Positions 34,939-41,977 of a DNA stretch of 41,977 nucleotides are shown here, piece after piece. The position numbers and the translations under genes were made by a program. Positions within the stretch are counted from its first letter, which is position 1. Every line of letters begins with the position of its first letter. Under the pieces are notes generated by a model. The model was not told the origin of the DNA and ran no database searches. It saw only the letters and a program-made list of their open reading frames with translations. The DNA comes from JAPHSX01 sp039714395 (GTDB lineage: Bacteria > Pseudomonadota > Gammaproteobacteria > Thiohalomonadales > Thiohalomonadaceae), in NCBI GenBank assembly GCA_039714395.1, contig JBDLJH010000022.1, positions 1 through 41,977 of the forward strand. The letters run 5' to 3'.

Positions 34939-35215
34939 TAACAGGTTTTTTCGCAGTCCGGTAGATCACCGCGACATGGCCGATGCGTTGTACCAGCGCA
35001 CACTCCAGTGCCTCGCACATTGCTATGATCATCGCATCGCGTTCCTCACGGTCTTCTGCATTAACCCGTACCTTGATCAGCTCGTGATGGGCCAGGGTCT
35101 GATCGATTTCATTGACTACCGACTCGGATAGTCCTTTATCGCCAATAATGACCAGTGGCTTGAGATTGTGGGCGAGTTTGCGCAGGTGACGTTGTTGTGC
35201 AGCGGTGAGTGACAT
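34925..35215 (-). CDS. yhbY: Ribosome-associated RNA-binding protein YhbY
   Basis: YhbY is a single-domain CRS1-YhbY (CRM) protein that binds pre-50S ribosomal particles. The 96-residue product begins MSLTAAQQRHLRKLAHNLKP and carries the GDKGLSESVVNEI motif, with the GxxG-type loop expected for RNA binding, and ends with an IYRTAKKP strand. It diverges from rlmE, as in E. coli, with 76 bp between the starts, and overlaps the DUF4149 gene tail to tail. Confidence 0.95.
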   Translation of the reverse strand: MSLTAAQQRHLRKLAHNLKPLVIIGDKGLSESVVNEIDQTLAHHELIKVRVNAEDREERDAMIIAMCEALECALVQRIGHVAVIYRTAKKPVISLP

Positions 35216-35291
35216 GGCTTTGCGGCTATACTTTGGTAAAAACGGGGGGCCACGATAGCCTCAGCCCATTCAATATGCAACAGGTTTAAAG

Positions 35292-35912
35292 ATGGCACGA
35301 AGTAAAAGCAGTGAAGGGTGGCTGAAGGAGCATTTTGACGATGAATTTGTCGCTCGTGCTCAGCAGGAGGGCTATCGCTCTCGCGCCACGTACAAGCTAC
35401 TGGAGATTAATGAGAAGGATCAGCTGCTCAAGCGCGGTATGACGGTGGTTGATCTGGGGGCGGCTCCAGGGGGGTGGTCACAGATCGCCGCTGATATTGT
35501 CGCTGATGAGGGGATGGTGGTCGCACTGGATCTCCTGCCTATGGATGCCTTGCCCGGGGTAGAGGTATTGGAGGGTGACTTTCAGGAAGAGGAGGTCTTT
35601 AATCAGCTGCTCGCTACTCTCGATAGTCGTCCGGTAGATCTTGTAATGTCAGATATGGCACCCAATATGAGTGGTATGCGCTCTATTGATCAGCCCAAGG
35701 CGATGTATCTGTGTGAGTTGACCCTGGATCTTGCCCGTAACGTATTGAAACCGGGTGGAAATATGCTGTTAAAGCTGTTTCAGGGAGAGGGCTCTGAAGA
35801 GTTTATTAAAGAGTGCCGTAAGAATTTTCGTAAGGTGGTGATACGCAAACCGGCAGCTTCCCGTGCCCGTTCGCGTGAGGTCTATGTGTTGGCGCTGAAC
35901 TATTTTGTATAG
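35292..35912 (+). CDS. rlmE: 23S rRNA 2'-O-ribose U2552 methyltransferase
   Basis: RlmE (RrmJ/FtsJ) methylates U2552 in the A-loop of 23S rRNA on the 50S particle. The 206-residue product has the K-D-K-E catalytic tetrad at K35, D121, K161 and E196, each three residues before the E. coli positions, and the SAM-binding motif VVDLGAAPGGWSQ (about 52-64). ftsH follows after 87 bp, the conserved rlmE-ftsH pairing, and the two are probably cotranscribed. Confidence 0.97.
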   Translation: MARSKSSEGWLKEHFDDEFVARAQQEGYRSRATYKLLEINEKDQLLKRGMTVVDLGAAPGGWSQIAADIVADEGMVVALDLLPMDALPGVEVLEGDFQEEEVFNQLLATLDSRPVDLVMSDMAPNMSGMRSIDQPKAMYLCELTLDLARNVLKPGGNMLLKLFQGEGSEEFIKECRKNFRKVVIRKPAASRARSREVYVLALNYFV

Positions 35913-35999
35913 TAACGTACCAAATATGTGAAGAATGACGTCTACCGTGGCCTTGCCCGGTAGCGTTGACGAGTTATTTAAAGAGAGTTGAGGCCAAGT

Positions 36000-37913
36000 T
36001 TGAACGATATAGCCAAGAATATCCTGTTGTGGTTGGTGATCGCCTTCGTATTGATGTCGGTATTCACCAGTTTCGGACCGCAGCGTACCGAGCAGCCACC
36101 ACTCACCTATTCGCAGTTCATCGCTGATGTGAAGCAGAAGCGGGTGAAAAATGTGCATATTGAGGGTAACGCGGTAAGCGGGGAGATGCACAGCGGTGAG
36201 AAATTCCGCACCTATACCCCTGATGACCCGGGCCTGATGGCTGATCTGCTGAACAACGGCGTAGAAATCAATGCCGAGCCGCCAGAAGAGCAGAGTGTGC
36301 TGATGCAGATCTTTATCTCCTGGTTCCCGATGTTGTTGCTGATTGGGGTGTGGATCTTCTTCATGCGCCAGATGCAGGGCGGTGGTGGCGGCAAGGGTGC
36401 CATGTCCTTCGGCAAGAGCAAGGCGCGTATGCTGGGTGAGGATCAGGTTAAGGTCAATTTCAGTGATGTGGCCGGTGTCGAGGAGGCCAAGGAGGAGGTC
36501 GGAGAGCTGGTTGAGTTCCTGCGTGACCCGAGCAAATTCCAGAAGCTGGGCGGCAAGATTCCGCGTGGTGTATTGATGGTGGGTTCTCCTGGTACCGGTA
36601 AGACCCTACTGGCCAAGGCGATTGCCGGTGAGGCCAAGGTGCCGTTCTTTACTATCTCCGGTTCCGACTTTGTTGAGATGTTCGTCGGTGTTGGTGCCTC
36701 ACGTGTGCGTGACATGTTTGAACAGGCAAAGAAGCACGCCCCATGCATCATCTTCATCGATGAGATCGATGCCGTGGGTCGCCAGCGTGGTGCCGGCCTG
36801 GGTGGCGGTCACGATGAACGCGAGCAGACTCTTAACCAGTTGCTGGTAGAGATGGATGGTTTTGAGGGCAATGAGGGGGTGATTGTTATCGCCGCCACCA
36901 ACCGCCCCGATGTACTCGACCCGGCGCTGCTGCGTCCCGGTCGTTTTGACCGTCAGGTGGTCGTGCCGCTGCCCGATATACGTGGTCGTGAGCAGATCCT
37001 CCATGTTCATATGCGCAAGGTGCCGGTTGCTGAAGATGTTAAACCAGCGGTGATTGCCCGTGGTACCCCCGGTTTCTCCGGGGCTGATTTGGCCAACCTG
37101 GTCAATGAGGCCGCGCTGTTTGCCGCACGCGCCAATAAGACCGTGGTTACCATGGACGATTTTGAGCGTGCCAAGGACAAGATCATGATGGGTGCTGAGC
37201 GCCGCTCGATGGTGATGTCTGATGCCGAGAAGAAGATGACCGCCTATCATGAGGCGGGGCATGCCATTGTTGGTCGCCTGGTACCGGATCATGATCCGGT
37301 GCATAAAGTTACCATTATTCCTCGTGGCCGCGCCCTCGGCGTTACCATGTACCTGCCTACCGAGGATCGCTACTCTGAGAGCAAGCAGCGCCTTGAAAGC
37401 CAGATATCGAGTCTCTTCGGTGGTCGTATTGCCGAGGAGCTGATCTTCGGTGTGGATAAGGTGAGTACCGGTGCCTCCAGCGATATTCAGCGCGCTACCG
37501 AGATCGCCCGTAACATGGTTACCAAGTGGGGGCTTTCTGAAAAGCTGGGTCCGCTGTTGTATGCCGAGGAGGAGGGAGAGGTGTTCCTGGGGCGCTCTGT
37601 GACCCAGCATAAGAATGTCTCTGATGAGACCGCGCATATTATCGATGAGGAGATTCGTCACTTTATCGATCGTAACTACGAACGCTCTGAGAAGATTCTT
37701 ACCGAAAATATGGATAAGTTGCATATGATGGCCAGTGCACTGATCAAGTTCGAGACCATTGATGCGAATCAGATCGACGATATTATGAGTGGCAAGGAGC
37801 CGCGCCCACCGGCCGATTGGGATGACCAGGAGCCGGGTACTGGTGACGGCGGCGAGAAAAAGGGGGAATCCTCTTCCGATGCCCCTCTAGGTGGCCCGGC
37901 AGGTCAGCACTAA
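36000..37913 (+). CDS. ftsH: ATP-dependent zinc metalloprotease FtsH
   Basis: FtsH is a hexameric inner-membrane AAA protease that degrades misfolded membrane proteins and regulators such as sigma-32 and LpxC. From TTG 36000 it has 637 residues, with TGAGG six bases upstream; a TTG at 35988 is the alternative. Two membrane helices (about 5-24 and 98-120) flank a periplasmic domain. The AAA domain has Walker A GSPGTGKT, Walker B IIFIDEID and the second region of homology (ATNRPDVLDPALLRPGRFDRQ); the zinc site is HEAGH (H417, H421). The second Walker A residue is Ser where most FtsH have Pro. Confidence 0.97.
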   Translation: MNDIAKNILLWLVIAFVLMSVFTSFGPQRTEQPPLTYSQFIADVKQKRVKNVHIEGNAVSGEMHSGEKFRTYTPDDPGLMADLLNNGVEINAEPPEEQSVLMQIFISWFPMLLLIGVWIFFMRQMQGGGGGKGAMSFGKSKARMLGEDQVKVNFSDVAGVEEAKEEVGELVEFLRDPSKFQKLGGKIPRGVLMVGSPGTGKTLLAKAIAGEAKVPFFTISGSDFVEMFVGVGASRVRDMFEQAKKHAPCIIFIDEIDAVGRQRGAGLGGGHDEREQTLNQLLVEMDGFEGNEGVIVIAATNRPDVLDPALLRPGRFDRQVVVPLPDIRGREQILHVHMRKVPVAEDVKPAVIARGTPGFSGADLANLVNEAALFAARANKTVVTMDDFERAKDKIMMGAERRSMVMSDAEKKMTAYHEAGHAIVGRLVPDHDPVHKVTIIPRGRALGVTMYLPTEDRYSESKQRLESQISSLFGGRIAEELIFGVDKVSTGASSDIQRATEIARNMVTKWGLSEKLGPLLYAEEEGEVFLGRSVTQHKNVSDETAHIIDEEIRHFIDRNYERSEKILTENMDKLHMMASALIKFETIDANQIDDIMSGKEPRPPADWDDQEPGTGDGGEKKGESSSDAPLGGPAGQH

Positions 37914-37934
37914 GCCCGCTGTTTGACTATCGTG

Positions 37935-37964
37935 AAAGCGCCCCGATTTTCGGGGCGTTTTTTG
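37935..37964 (+). terminator. Intrinsic terminator after ftsH
   Basis: CGCCCCGA (37939-37946) and TCGGGGCG (37950-37957) form an eight-base-pair stem with a three-base loop, preceded by AAAG and followed by seven T. It ends the rlmE-ftsH unit. Confidence 0.93.
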
Positions 37965-37970
37965 TTATAT

Positions 37971-37986
37971 AGGTAACAGGTAACAG
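37971..37986. repeat. Two copies of heptamer AGGTAAC
   Basis: AGGTAAC occurs at 37971-37977 and 37978-37984, followed by AG. The period is seven, as in the array just downstream, but the unit differs. Confidence 0.6.
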
Positions 37987-37997
37987 TGGCTAAAATT

Positions 37998-38022
37998 GAC
38001 TGACGACTGACGACTGACGACT
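37998..38022. repeat. Heptanucleotide tandem repeat CTGACGA, about 3.5 copies
   Basis: Three perfect CTGACGA units (38000-38020) have partial units on both sides. On the minus strand the unit is AGTCGTC, one base from AGTCGTT at 11138. The array occupies the -35 region of folP. Confidence 0.9.
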
Positions 38023-38033
38023 CCTGTTATAAT
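38007..38033 (+). promoter_or_regulatory. folP promoter, extended -10, very close to the start codon
   Basis: TGT-TATAAT (extended -10, TATAAT at 38028-38033) ends seven bases before the folP ATG at 38041. The best -35 candidate, CTGACG at 38007-38012, is part of the heptamer array with a 15-bp spacer; the next repeat unit would give 22. Transcription should start at or next to the A of the ATG, giving a leaderless mRNA. Confidence 0.65.
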
Positions 38034-38040
38034 CTCCCGC

Positions 38041-38871
38041 ATGATTCTAGACTGCGCCGGAACCCCCTTGGTTCTCTCCACACCGCGAGTGATGGGGATC
38101 CTCAATGTTACCCCCGACTCCTTTTCCGATGGCGGCAAGTTTGTGCACCGTGAGCAGGCTGTTGAGCAGGCGCTGTGTATGGTAGAGGAGGGGGCGGCGA
38201 TCATCGACATTGGTGGCGAGTCGACCCGACCCGGTGCTGCCGAGGTCCCGGTGGAGGAGGAGCTGGAGCGGGTGATCCCGCTGGTGGAGGCGCTGGTTCC
38301 AGAGTTGCAGGTACCGATCTCCGTTGATACCTCCAAGCCAGAGGTGATGCTGGCCGCTGCCAGTGCCGGGGCGGGGATGATTAATGATGTCTACGCCCTG
38401 CGCCGTGATGGTGCACTGGCGGCGGCGGCGCAGACAGGGTTACCGGTGTGTCTGATGCATATGCAGGGACAGCCTCGAACTATGCAAGCCGAGCCGCACT
38501 ACGATGACCTGATAGCTGAGGTAAAGGGCTTCCTCTCTGAGCGGATGGATGCCTGTGAAGAGGCAGGAATTAGTCGTGAAAGGCTTTTGATTGACCCCGG
38601 ATTTGGTTTTGGTAAGGCACTGGGTCATAACCTCTCTCTGCTTAAACATCTACAGGAGTTTCATCGGCTGGGTGCACCGCTGCTTGTAGGGATGTCACGT
38701 AAGTCTATGATCGGCGGGGTACTCGATGTACCACTGGAGCAGCGCCTGCACGGCAGCGTAGCGGTGGCGACAATGGCTGCTGAAGCCGGGGCACAGCTGA
38801 TTCGTGTTCACGATGTGCAGGCAACCGTGGACGCGCTGAAAATGGTGGCTGCAGTAAATGCTGTGCTGTGA
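38041..38871 (+). CDS. folP: Dihydropteroate synthase
   Basis: FolP joins p-aminobenzoate to hydroxymethyl-dihydropterin pyrophosphate in folate synthesis and is the target of sulfonamides. The 276-residue TIM-barrel protein has the signatures VMGILNVTPDSFSDGG (about 18-33) and IDIGGESTRPGA (about 59-70), SVDTSKPEVM, and near the end GMSRKSMIG. The start is fixed by homology to E. coli FolP, whose N-terminus is equally long before the GILNVTPDSFSDGG motif. No ribosome site precedes it, in keeping with a leaderless transcript. glmM follows after 73 bp. Confidence 0.97.
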   Translation: MILDCAGTPLVLSTPRVMGILNVTPDSFSDGGKFVHREQAVEQALCMVEEGAAIIDIGGESTRPGAAEVPVEEELERVIPLVEALVPELQVPISVDTSKPEVMLAAASAGAGMINDVYALRRDGALAAAAQTGLPVCLMHMQGQPRTMQAEPHYDDLIAEVKGFLSERMDACEEAGISRERLLIDPGFGFGKALGHNLSLLKHLQEFHRLGAPLLVGMSRKSMIGGVLDVPLEQRLHGSVAVATMAAEAGAQLIRVHDVQATVDALKMVAAVNAVL

Positions 38872-38944
38872 TCGGCCTCTCGGCTTCCTGCCGCAAATGC
38901 AGTCATAGTAGAATGGTGTTTCGTTAATTTTTCTGGGGGATGGG

Positions 38945-40279
38945 GTGAGTCAAAAATATTTCGGTACCGACGGGATTCGCGGTCAGGTAGGGCAGTATCC
39001 CATCACGCCAGATTTTATGCTCAAACTCGGCTGGGCCGCCGGGCGGGTGCTCTCCCGTAGTTCTGGTGGTAAGGTGTTGATAGGCAAGGACACCCGCATC
39101 TCGGGCTATATGTTTGAGTCGGCACTGGAGGCGGGGTTGGCGGCTGCAGGTGTCGATATCCTGCTGCTTGGGCCCATGCCCACCCCGGCGGTGGCCTACC
39201 TTACCCGTACCCTGCATGCTGATGCCGGTATTGTGATTAGTGCTTCCCATAACCCCTATGGTGATAACGGTATTAAGTTCTTTTCTGGTGACGGAAGTAA
39301 GTTGCCCGATGAGGTAGAGCTGGCGATTGAGGCTGAGCTGGAGAAGCCGATGGAGCTGGTACCTTCTGCCCAGCTGGGTAAGGCAAGTCGTGTTGTCGAT
39401 GCGGGTGGGCGCTATATTGAGTTTTGCAAGAGTCGTTTCCCCAAGAATCTGGACCTGAAGGGGATGAAGATCGTTGTTGACTGTGCCAACGGTGCCACCT
39501 ATCACGTCGCCCCCAGTGTGCTGCGTGAGCTGGGTGCCACGGTGCATGTCATTGGTGCAGAACCAGATGGCCTGAATATTAATGTCAATTGTGGCTCCAC
39601 TCATCCGCAGCTGTTACAGCACGAGGTGCTGGTGCAGGGAGCTGATGTGGGTATCGCACTGGATGGAGACGGTGATCGCCTGATCATGGTGGACCATGAG
39701 GGTGAAGTGGTTGATGGTGATGAGCTGCTTTATGTTATTGCCTCTCAGCCGCGTGAGCCGATGCTCTCCGGTGTAGTCGGTACCCTGATGAGTAACCTGG
39801 GGATGGAGCATGCCCTGAAGCGTCTTGGCATCGGTTTTACGCGTGCCAGGGTGGGTGACCGCTATGTGATGGAGCAGTTACGTGAAAATAGCTGGTCTCT
39901 GGGTGGTGAGTCTTCGGGCCACATCATCTGTCTCGGTTGTACCACCACTGGTGATGGCACTATCTCTGCTCTGCAGGTGCTTGGTGCAATGGTCGAGCAG
40001 GGCAAGGGGTTGCAGGAACTGAAATCCGGTATGACCAAGTACCCGCAGTGCCTGATCAATGTGCGCCTGGGAGCCAAATTTGACCTCAATGGTTCAGAGT
40101 TAGTGAAGCAAGCCGTAATCGATGCTGAGACGGAGCTTGCGGACACCGGGCGGGTGTTGTTGCGTCCTTCAGGTACCGAACCACTGGTGCGGGTAATGGT
40201 GGAGGGCGAGGATGCTGCCCAGGTAGAGCGGTTGGCAAAGCAGTTGGCCGAGGTTGTTGAGCAGGCCGTTAGTGCCTGA
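38945..40279 (+). CDS. glmM: Phosphoglucosamine mutase
   Basis: GlmM interconverts glucosamine 6- and 1-phosphate on the way to UDP-GlcNAc for peptidoglycan and lipopolysaccharide. The 444-residue product has the phosphoserine S101 in VISASHNPYGDNGIKFF, the metal loop LDGDGDRLIMVD (about 239-250), the sugar-binding GGESSGHI, and the C-terminal phosphate site RPSGTEPLVRVMVEG. GTG 38945 follows GGGGGA four bases upstream. folP-glmM is a conserved pair. Confidence 0.97.
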   Translation: MSQKYFGTDGIRGQVGQYPITPDFMLKLGWAAGRVLSRSSGGKVLIGKDTRISGYMFESALEAGLAAAGVDILLLGPMPTPAVAYLTRTLHADAGIVISASHNPYGDNGIKFFSGDGSKLPDEVELAIEAELEKPMELVPSAQLGKASRVVDAGGRYIEFCKSRFPKNLDLKGMKIVVDCANGATYHVAPSVLRELGATVHVIGAEPDGLNINVNCGSTHPQLLQHEVLVQGADVGIALDGDGDRLIMVDHEGEVVDGDELLYVIASQPREPMLSGVVGTLMSNLGMEHALKRLGIGFTRARVGDRYVMEQLRENSWSLGGESSGHIICLGCTTTGDGTISALQVLGAMVEQGKGLQELKSGMTKYPQCLINVRLGAKFDLNGSELVKQAVIDAETELADTGRVLLRPSGTEPLVRVMVEGEDAAQVERLAKQLAEVVEQAVSA

Positions 40280-40306
40280 TATATCACCCCTGGAGTGCAA
40301 ACTGCA

Positions 40307-40335
40307 TTGATTTATGCGCCACATGCCGGTAAGAT
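40307..40335 (+). promoter_or_regulatory. Possible tpiA promoter
   Basis: TTGATT (40307-40312) and TAAGAT (40330-40335) are separated by 17 bp; each matches four of six consensus bases. A small perfect palindrome, GTTGA-T-TCAAC (40355-40365), lies just downstream, roughly at +13 to +23. Confidence 0.4.
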
Positions 40336-40396
40336 TCGCGGCTTAATTTTACGTGTTGATTCAACGCGCTGAACAGATAATCAGGGGAAACTTAGG

Positions 40397-41149
40397 ATGC
40401 GACAGAAACTCGTTGCCGGTAACTGGAAGATGAACGGCTCCAAGGCCTCCATTAAGGAGCTGCTGGACGGCATCAAAAAAGGTATTGGTGATGTGGTCGA
40501 TTCTGAAGTGGCTGTTTGCCCCCCGACCATCTACCTCGGTGACGTTGAGTCACAGCTGAGTGGTACCCCCATTGCCTGGGGAGCGCAAAACCTCAGCACC
40601 GAGGAGAAGGGCGCCTTCACCGGCGAGCTCTCTGCCTCAATGGTCAACGACTTCAGCTGTAAGTACGTACTGGTTGGTCACTCCGAGCGTCGCAGCCTTT
40701 ACGGTGAAGACGATGCCACTGTTGCCAGGAAGTTTGCCGTGGCGCGCGCTGCCGGCCTCAAGCCGGTGCTCTGTATCGGTGAGACCTTGGAAGAGCGTGA
40801 GAAGGGTGTCACCGAAGATGTGGTAGCCCGCCAGATAGAGGCCGTGGTTCAGCTTGAGGGTATTGCTGCCCTGGCCGACGGTGTTATTGCCTACGAGCCG
40901 GTTTGGGCCATTGGTACCGGTAAGACTGCCAGCCCGGAGCAGGCACAGGAGGTTCATGCCTTCATTCGCAAGAGTCTGGCCGAGCAGGACAGCAGCGTTG
41001 CCGAGAGGGTGCAGATTCTTTATGGCGGTAGCATGAACGCGGCTAACGCCTCTGAGCTGTTGGCTCAGTCCGATATTGATGGCGGTCTGATTGGTGGAGC
41101 CTCGCTTAAGGCCGAGGATTTCCTTACTATCTGCCGTGCCGCTGGTTAA
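40397..41149 (+). CDS. tpiA: Triosephosphate isomerase
   Basis: TpiA interconverts dihydroxyacetone phosphate and glyceraldehyde 3-phosphate. The 250-residue product has catalytic K11 (GNWKMNG), H95 (VGHSERR) and E167 (AYEPVWAIGTGKTA), and the phosphate loop LYGGSMN. AGGGGA lies about ten bases before the ATG. It is followed after 23 bp by secG, the tpiA-secG order seen in many proteobacteria. Confidence 0.98.
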   Translation: MRQKLVAGNWKMNGSKASIKELLDGIKKGIGDVVDSEVAVCPPTIYLGDVESQLSGTPIAWGAQNLSTEEKGAFTGELSASMVNDFSCKYVLVGHSERRSLYGEDDATVARKFAVARAAGLKPVLCIGETLEEREKGVTEDVVARQIEAVVQLEGIAALADGVIAYEPVWAIGTGKTASPEQAQEVHAFIRKSLAEQDSSVAERVQILYGGSMNAANASELLAQSDIDGGLIGGASLKAEDFLTICRAAG

Positions 41150-41172
41150 TTAATTTAGAGTAATCGAGAAAC

Positions 41173-41577
41173 ATGGAAACAGTTATTCTTATCGTTCACG
41201 TCCTTGCCGCCATTGGTGTGGTTGCACTGGTGCTGCTGCAGCAGGGTAAGGGCGCAGATATGGGCGCGGCTTTTGGTAGCGGGGCATCTTCTACCGTTTT
41301 CGGTAGTCAGGGTTCTTCCTCTTTTATCACCCGCGGTACCGGGATCCTGGCAACGGTGTTTTTCGTTACCAGCATGACCCTGGCAGTTCTCTCCAGCCGG
41401 GGCGTTGATAACACCAGCGTTACCGACTCTGTTGTGACAGAAGAGGTTGACTCCGAGGTGAGTGTCGCGGAGGATATGCCGTCCGCGCCGCAGGCACCTG
41501 CCGTGGAAGCCGCAAGCGATATGCCTGCAGCACCAGAAGTACCCGCTGCCGAGAGTGATCTTCCGCAGCCCAACTAG
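41173..41577 (+). CDS. secG: Protein translocase subunit SecG
   Basis: SecG is the small non-essential subunit of SecYEG and aids preprotein translocation. The 134-residue product has two membrane helices (about 3-22 and 53-73) around a glycine-rich cytoplasmic loop (LQQGKGADMGAAFGSGASSTVFGS), the family hallmark. A Pro/Ala/Glu-rich acidic tail (about 80-134) makes it longer than E. coli SecG (110). The tRNA-Leu gene follows directly, as in E. coli. Confidence 0.96.
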   Translation: METVILIVHVLAAIGVVALVLLQQGKGADMGAAFGSGASSTVFGSQGSSSFITRGTGILATVFFVTSMTLAVLSSRGVDNTSVTDSVVTEEVDSEVSVAEDMPSAPQAPAVEAASDMPAAPEVPAAESDLPQPN

Positions 41578-41585
41578 TAGCAAAA

Positions 41586-41670
41586 GCCGAAGTGGTGAAA
41601 TTGGTAGACACGCTATCTTGAGGGGGTAGTGGGGAGACCCGTGCCGGTTCGAGTCCGGCCTTCGGCACCA
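41586..41670 (+). tRNA. leuU: tRNA-Leu, anticodon GAG
   Basis: The 85-base gene folds as a class II tRNA. The acceptor GCCGAAG pairs with CTTCGGC, followed by A and an encoded CCA. The anticodon stem CTATC/GGTAG encloses the loop TTGAGGG with anticodon GAG at 41620-41622. A long variable arm (GGG/CCC) and the T arm GCCGG-TTCGAGT-CCGGC complete it. It reads CUC and CUU. E. coli leuU, also GAG, sits next to secG as well. Confidence 0.98.
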
Positions 41671-41680
41671 TATTTCAAAA

Positions 41681-41715
41681 AAGTCTGAGCTAGATTTTAG
41701 TTCAGGCTTTTTTTT
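41681..41715 (+). terminator. Intrinsic terminator after tRNA-Leu
   Basis: AAGTCTGA (41681-41688) pairs with TCAGGCTT (41702-41709), eight pairs with one G-T, over a 13-base loop, followed by a run of T to 41715. Confidence 0.8.
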
Positions 41716-41726
41716 CGCCCGAACAC

Positions 41727-41818
41727 GGCACGGTTCCGTGCGGTGGATGGAGGCCCTCCATGGCCTCCACCCTGCGGGCGTGCTGATCGCACGTCCTGAT
41801 TGGCTCCCGGCCAATCAG
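41727..41818. other. Cluster of four consecutive hairpins between the tRNA repeats
   Basis: Hairpins follow each other almost without gaps. The first is GCACGG/CCGTGC (41728-41741). The second is GGTGGA...GGCC with GGCCTCCACC (41742-41771), a ten-pair stem with a four-base bulge; an alternative fold uses the palindrome at 41747-41761. The third is GGGCGTGC/GCACGTCC (41776-41796), loop TGATC. The fourth is CTGATTGGC/GCCAATCAG (41796-41818), loop TCCCG. It is GC-rich against AT-rich flanks and looks like a distinct inserted element or a structured RNA. Confidence 0.8.
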
Positions 41819-41902
41819 TCAAGTCCGGCCTTCGGCACCATACATCTAAAAAAAGCCTGTACTTAGTTTGAGTGCGGTTTTTTTTTCGCCCGAAGATAAA
41901 AA

Positions 41903-41977
41903 AGTCGCTAGTCTTAAGTCGTTAGTCGAAAATCAAAGACTAGAGACTAGAGACTAGAGACTAGAGACTAGAGACTA
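41903..41977. repeat. Heptanucleotide repeats: AGTCGNT-like units then GACTAGA array
   Basis: Four degenerate units (AGTCGCT, AGTCTTA, AGTCGTT, AGTCGAA; 41903-41930) precede five perfect GACTAGA units (41938-41972) and a sixth cut by the window end. On the minus strand GACTAGA is AGTCTCT, so both parts are relatives of AGTCGTT, in opposite orientations. The array continues beyond the window. Confidence 0.92.

Larger units (their letters stand above)
41652..41894 (+). repeat. Direct repeat of the tRNA-Leu 3' end and its terminator
   Basis: Bases 41652-41672 (T-stem 3' half, acceptor 3' half, CCA and TA) recur exactly at 41822-41842. Both copies go on through an A-rich then T-rich stretch to an identical TTTTTTTTCGCCCGAA, ending at 41723 and 41894. 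So a segment of 72-73 bp is duplicated with conserved ends and a diverged middle. The second copy lacks the 5' part of the tRNA and is not a gene. Confidence 0.9.

Noticed and set aside
41155..41814. Minus-strand open frame of 219 codons across secG and tRNA-Leu, containing WCRRPDSNRHG
   Set aside because: That peptide is the known false translation of tRNA-Leu genes; the frame has no real coding support.

Overview
The window is a stretch of ordinary bacterial chromosome, almost certainly from a gammaproteobacterium. The evidence is gene order: dnaE-accA-tilS, pyrG-kdsA-eno-ftsB-ispD-ispF-truD-surE-pcm-nlpD-rpoS, carA-carB-greA, and yhbY/rlmE-ftsH-folP-glmM-tpiA-secG-tRNA-Leu(GAG) all match blocks known from E. 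coli, Pseudomonas and purple or sulfur-oxidising gammaproteobacteria. Coding density is high. Codon use looks uniform by eye, apart from the short accessory patch at about 24.1-25.5 kb. Genus cannot be fixed from the sequence alone.

Layout. 1-900: non-coding DNA with a heptamer array and an orphan four-helix membrane protein. 966-6904: replication (dnaE), fatty-acid synthesis (accA) and tRNA-Ile lysidine synthesis (tilS). 6980-13446: CTP synthase, a metal-type KDO8P synthase, enolase, then ftsB-ispD-ispF-truD. 13597-18563: a convergent Smr-domain gene, the surE-pcm-yqaA-nlpD-rpoS stress and stationary-phase block, and a DUF498 gene. 18679-24135: alaA-hom, a terminator, then an RpfE-type gene and recJ. 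24136-25480: a small accessory patch with an MqsR/MqsA toxin-antitoxin pair, a decayed fragment of the recJ 3' end, and a frameshifted ribbon-helix-helix antitoxin. 25695-29128: thrC and a convergent lipoprotein serine hydrolase. 29402-34938: the carAB-greA operon with its own promoter and leader hairpin, then a DUF4149 membrane gene. 34925-41670: yhbY, rlmE-ftsH, folP-glmM-tpiA-secG and tRNA-Leu. 41671-41977: a highly structured non-coding segment.

Most protein-coding content is core metabolism, and I do not see an undescribed multi-gene protein system. The unusual signals are mostly non-coding. (1) Four dispersed heptanucleotide tandem arrays are one- or two-base variants of a single unit, AGTCGTT, once strand and register are normalised; a fifth pair of a different heptamer sits at 37971. 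(2) The tRNA-Leu 3' end is duplicated 170 bp downstream, and four back-to-back hairpins fill the gap. (3) The recJ 3' end is duplicated on the far side of mqsRA, and an attC-like imperfect palindrome lies just downstream of mqsA. (4) mqsR and folP have promoters so close to their start codons that leaderless mRNAs are predicted.
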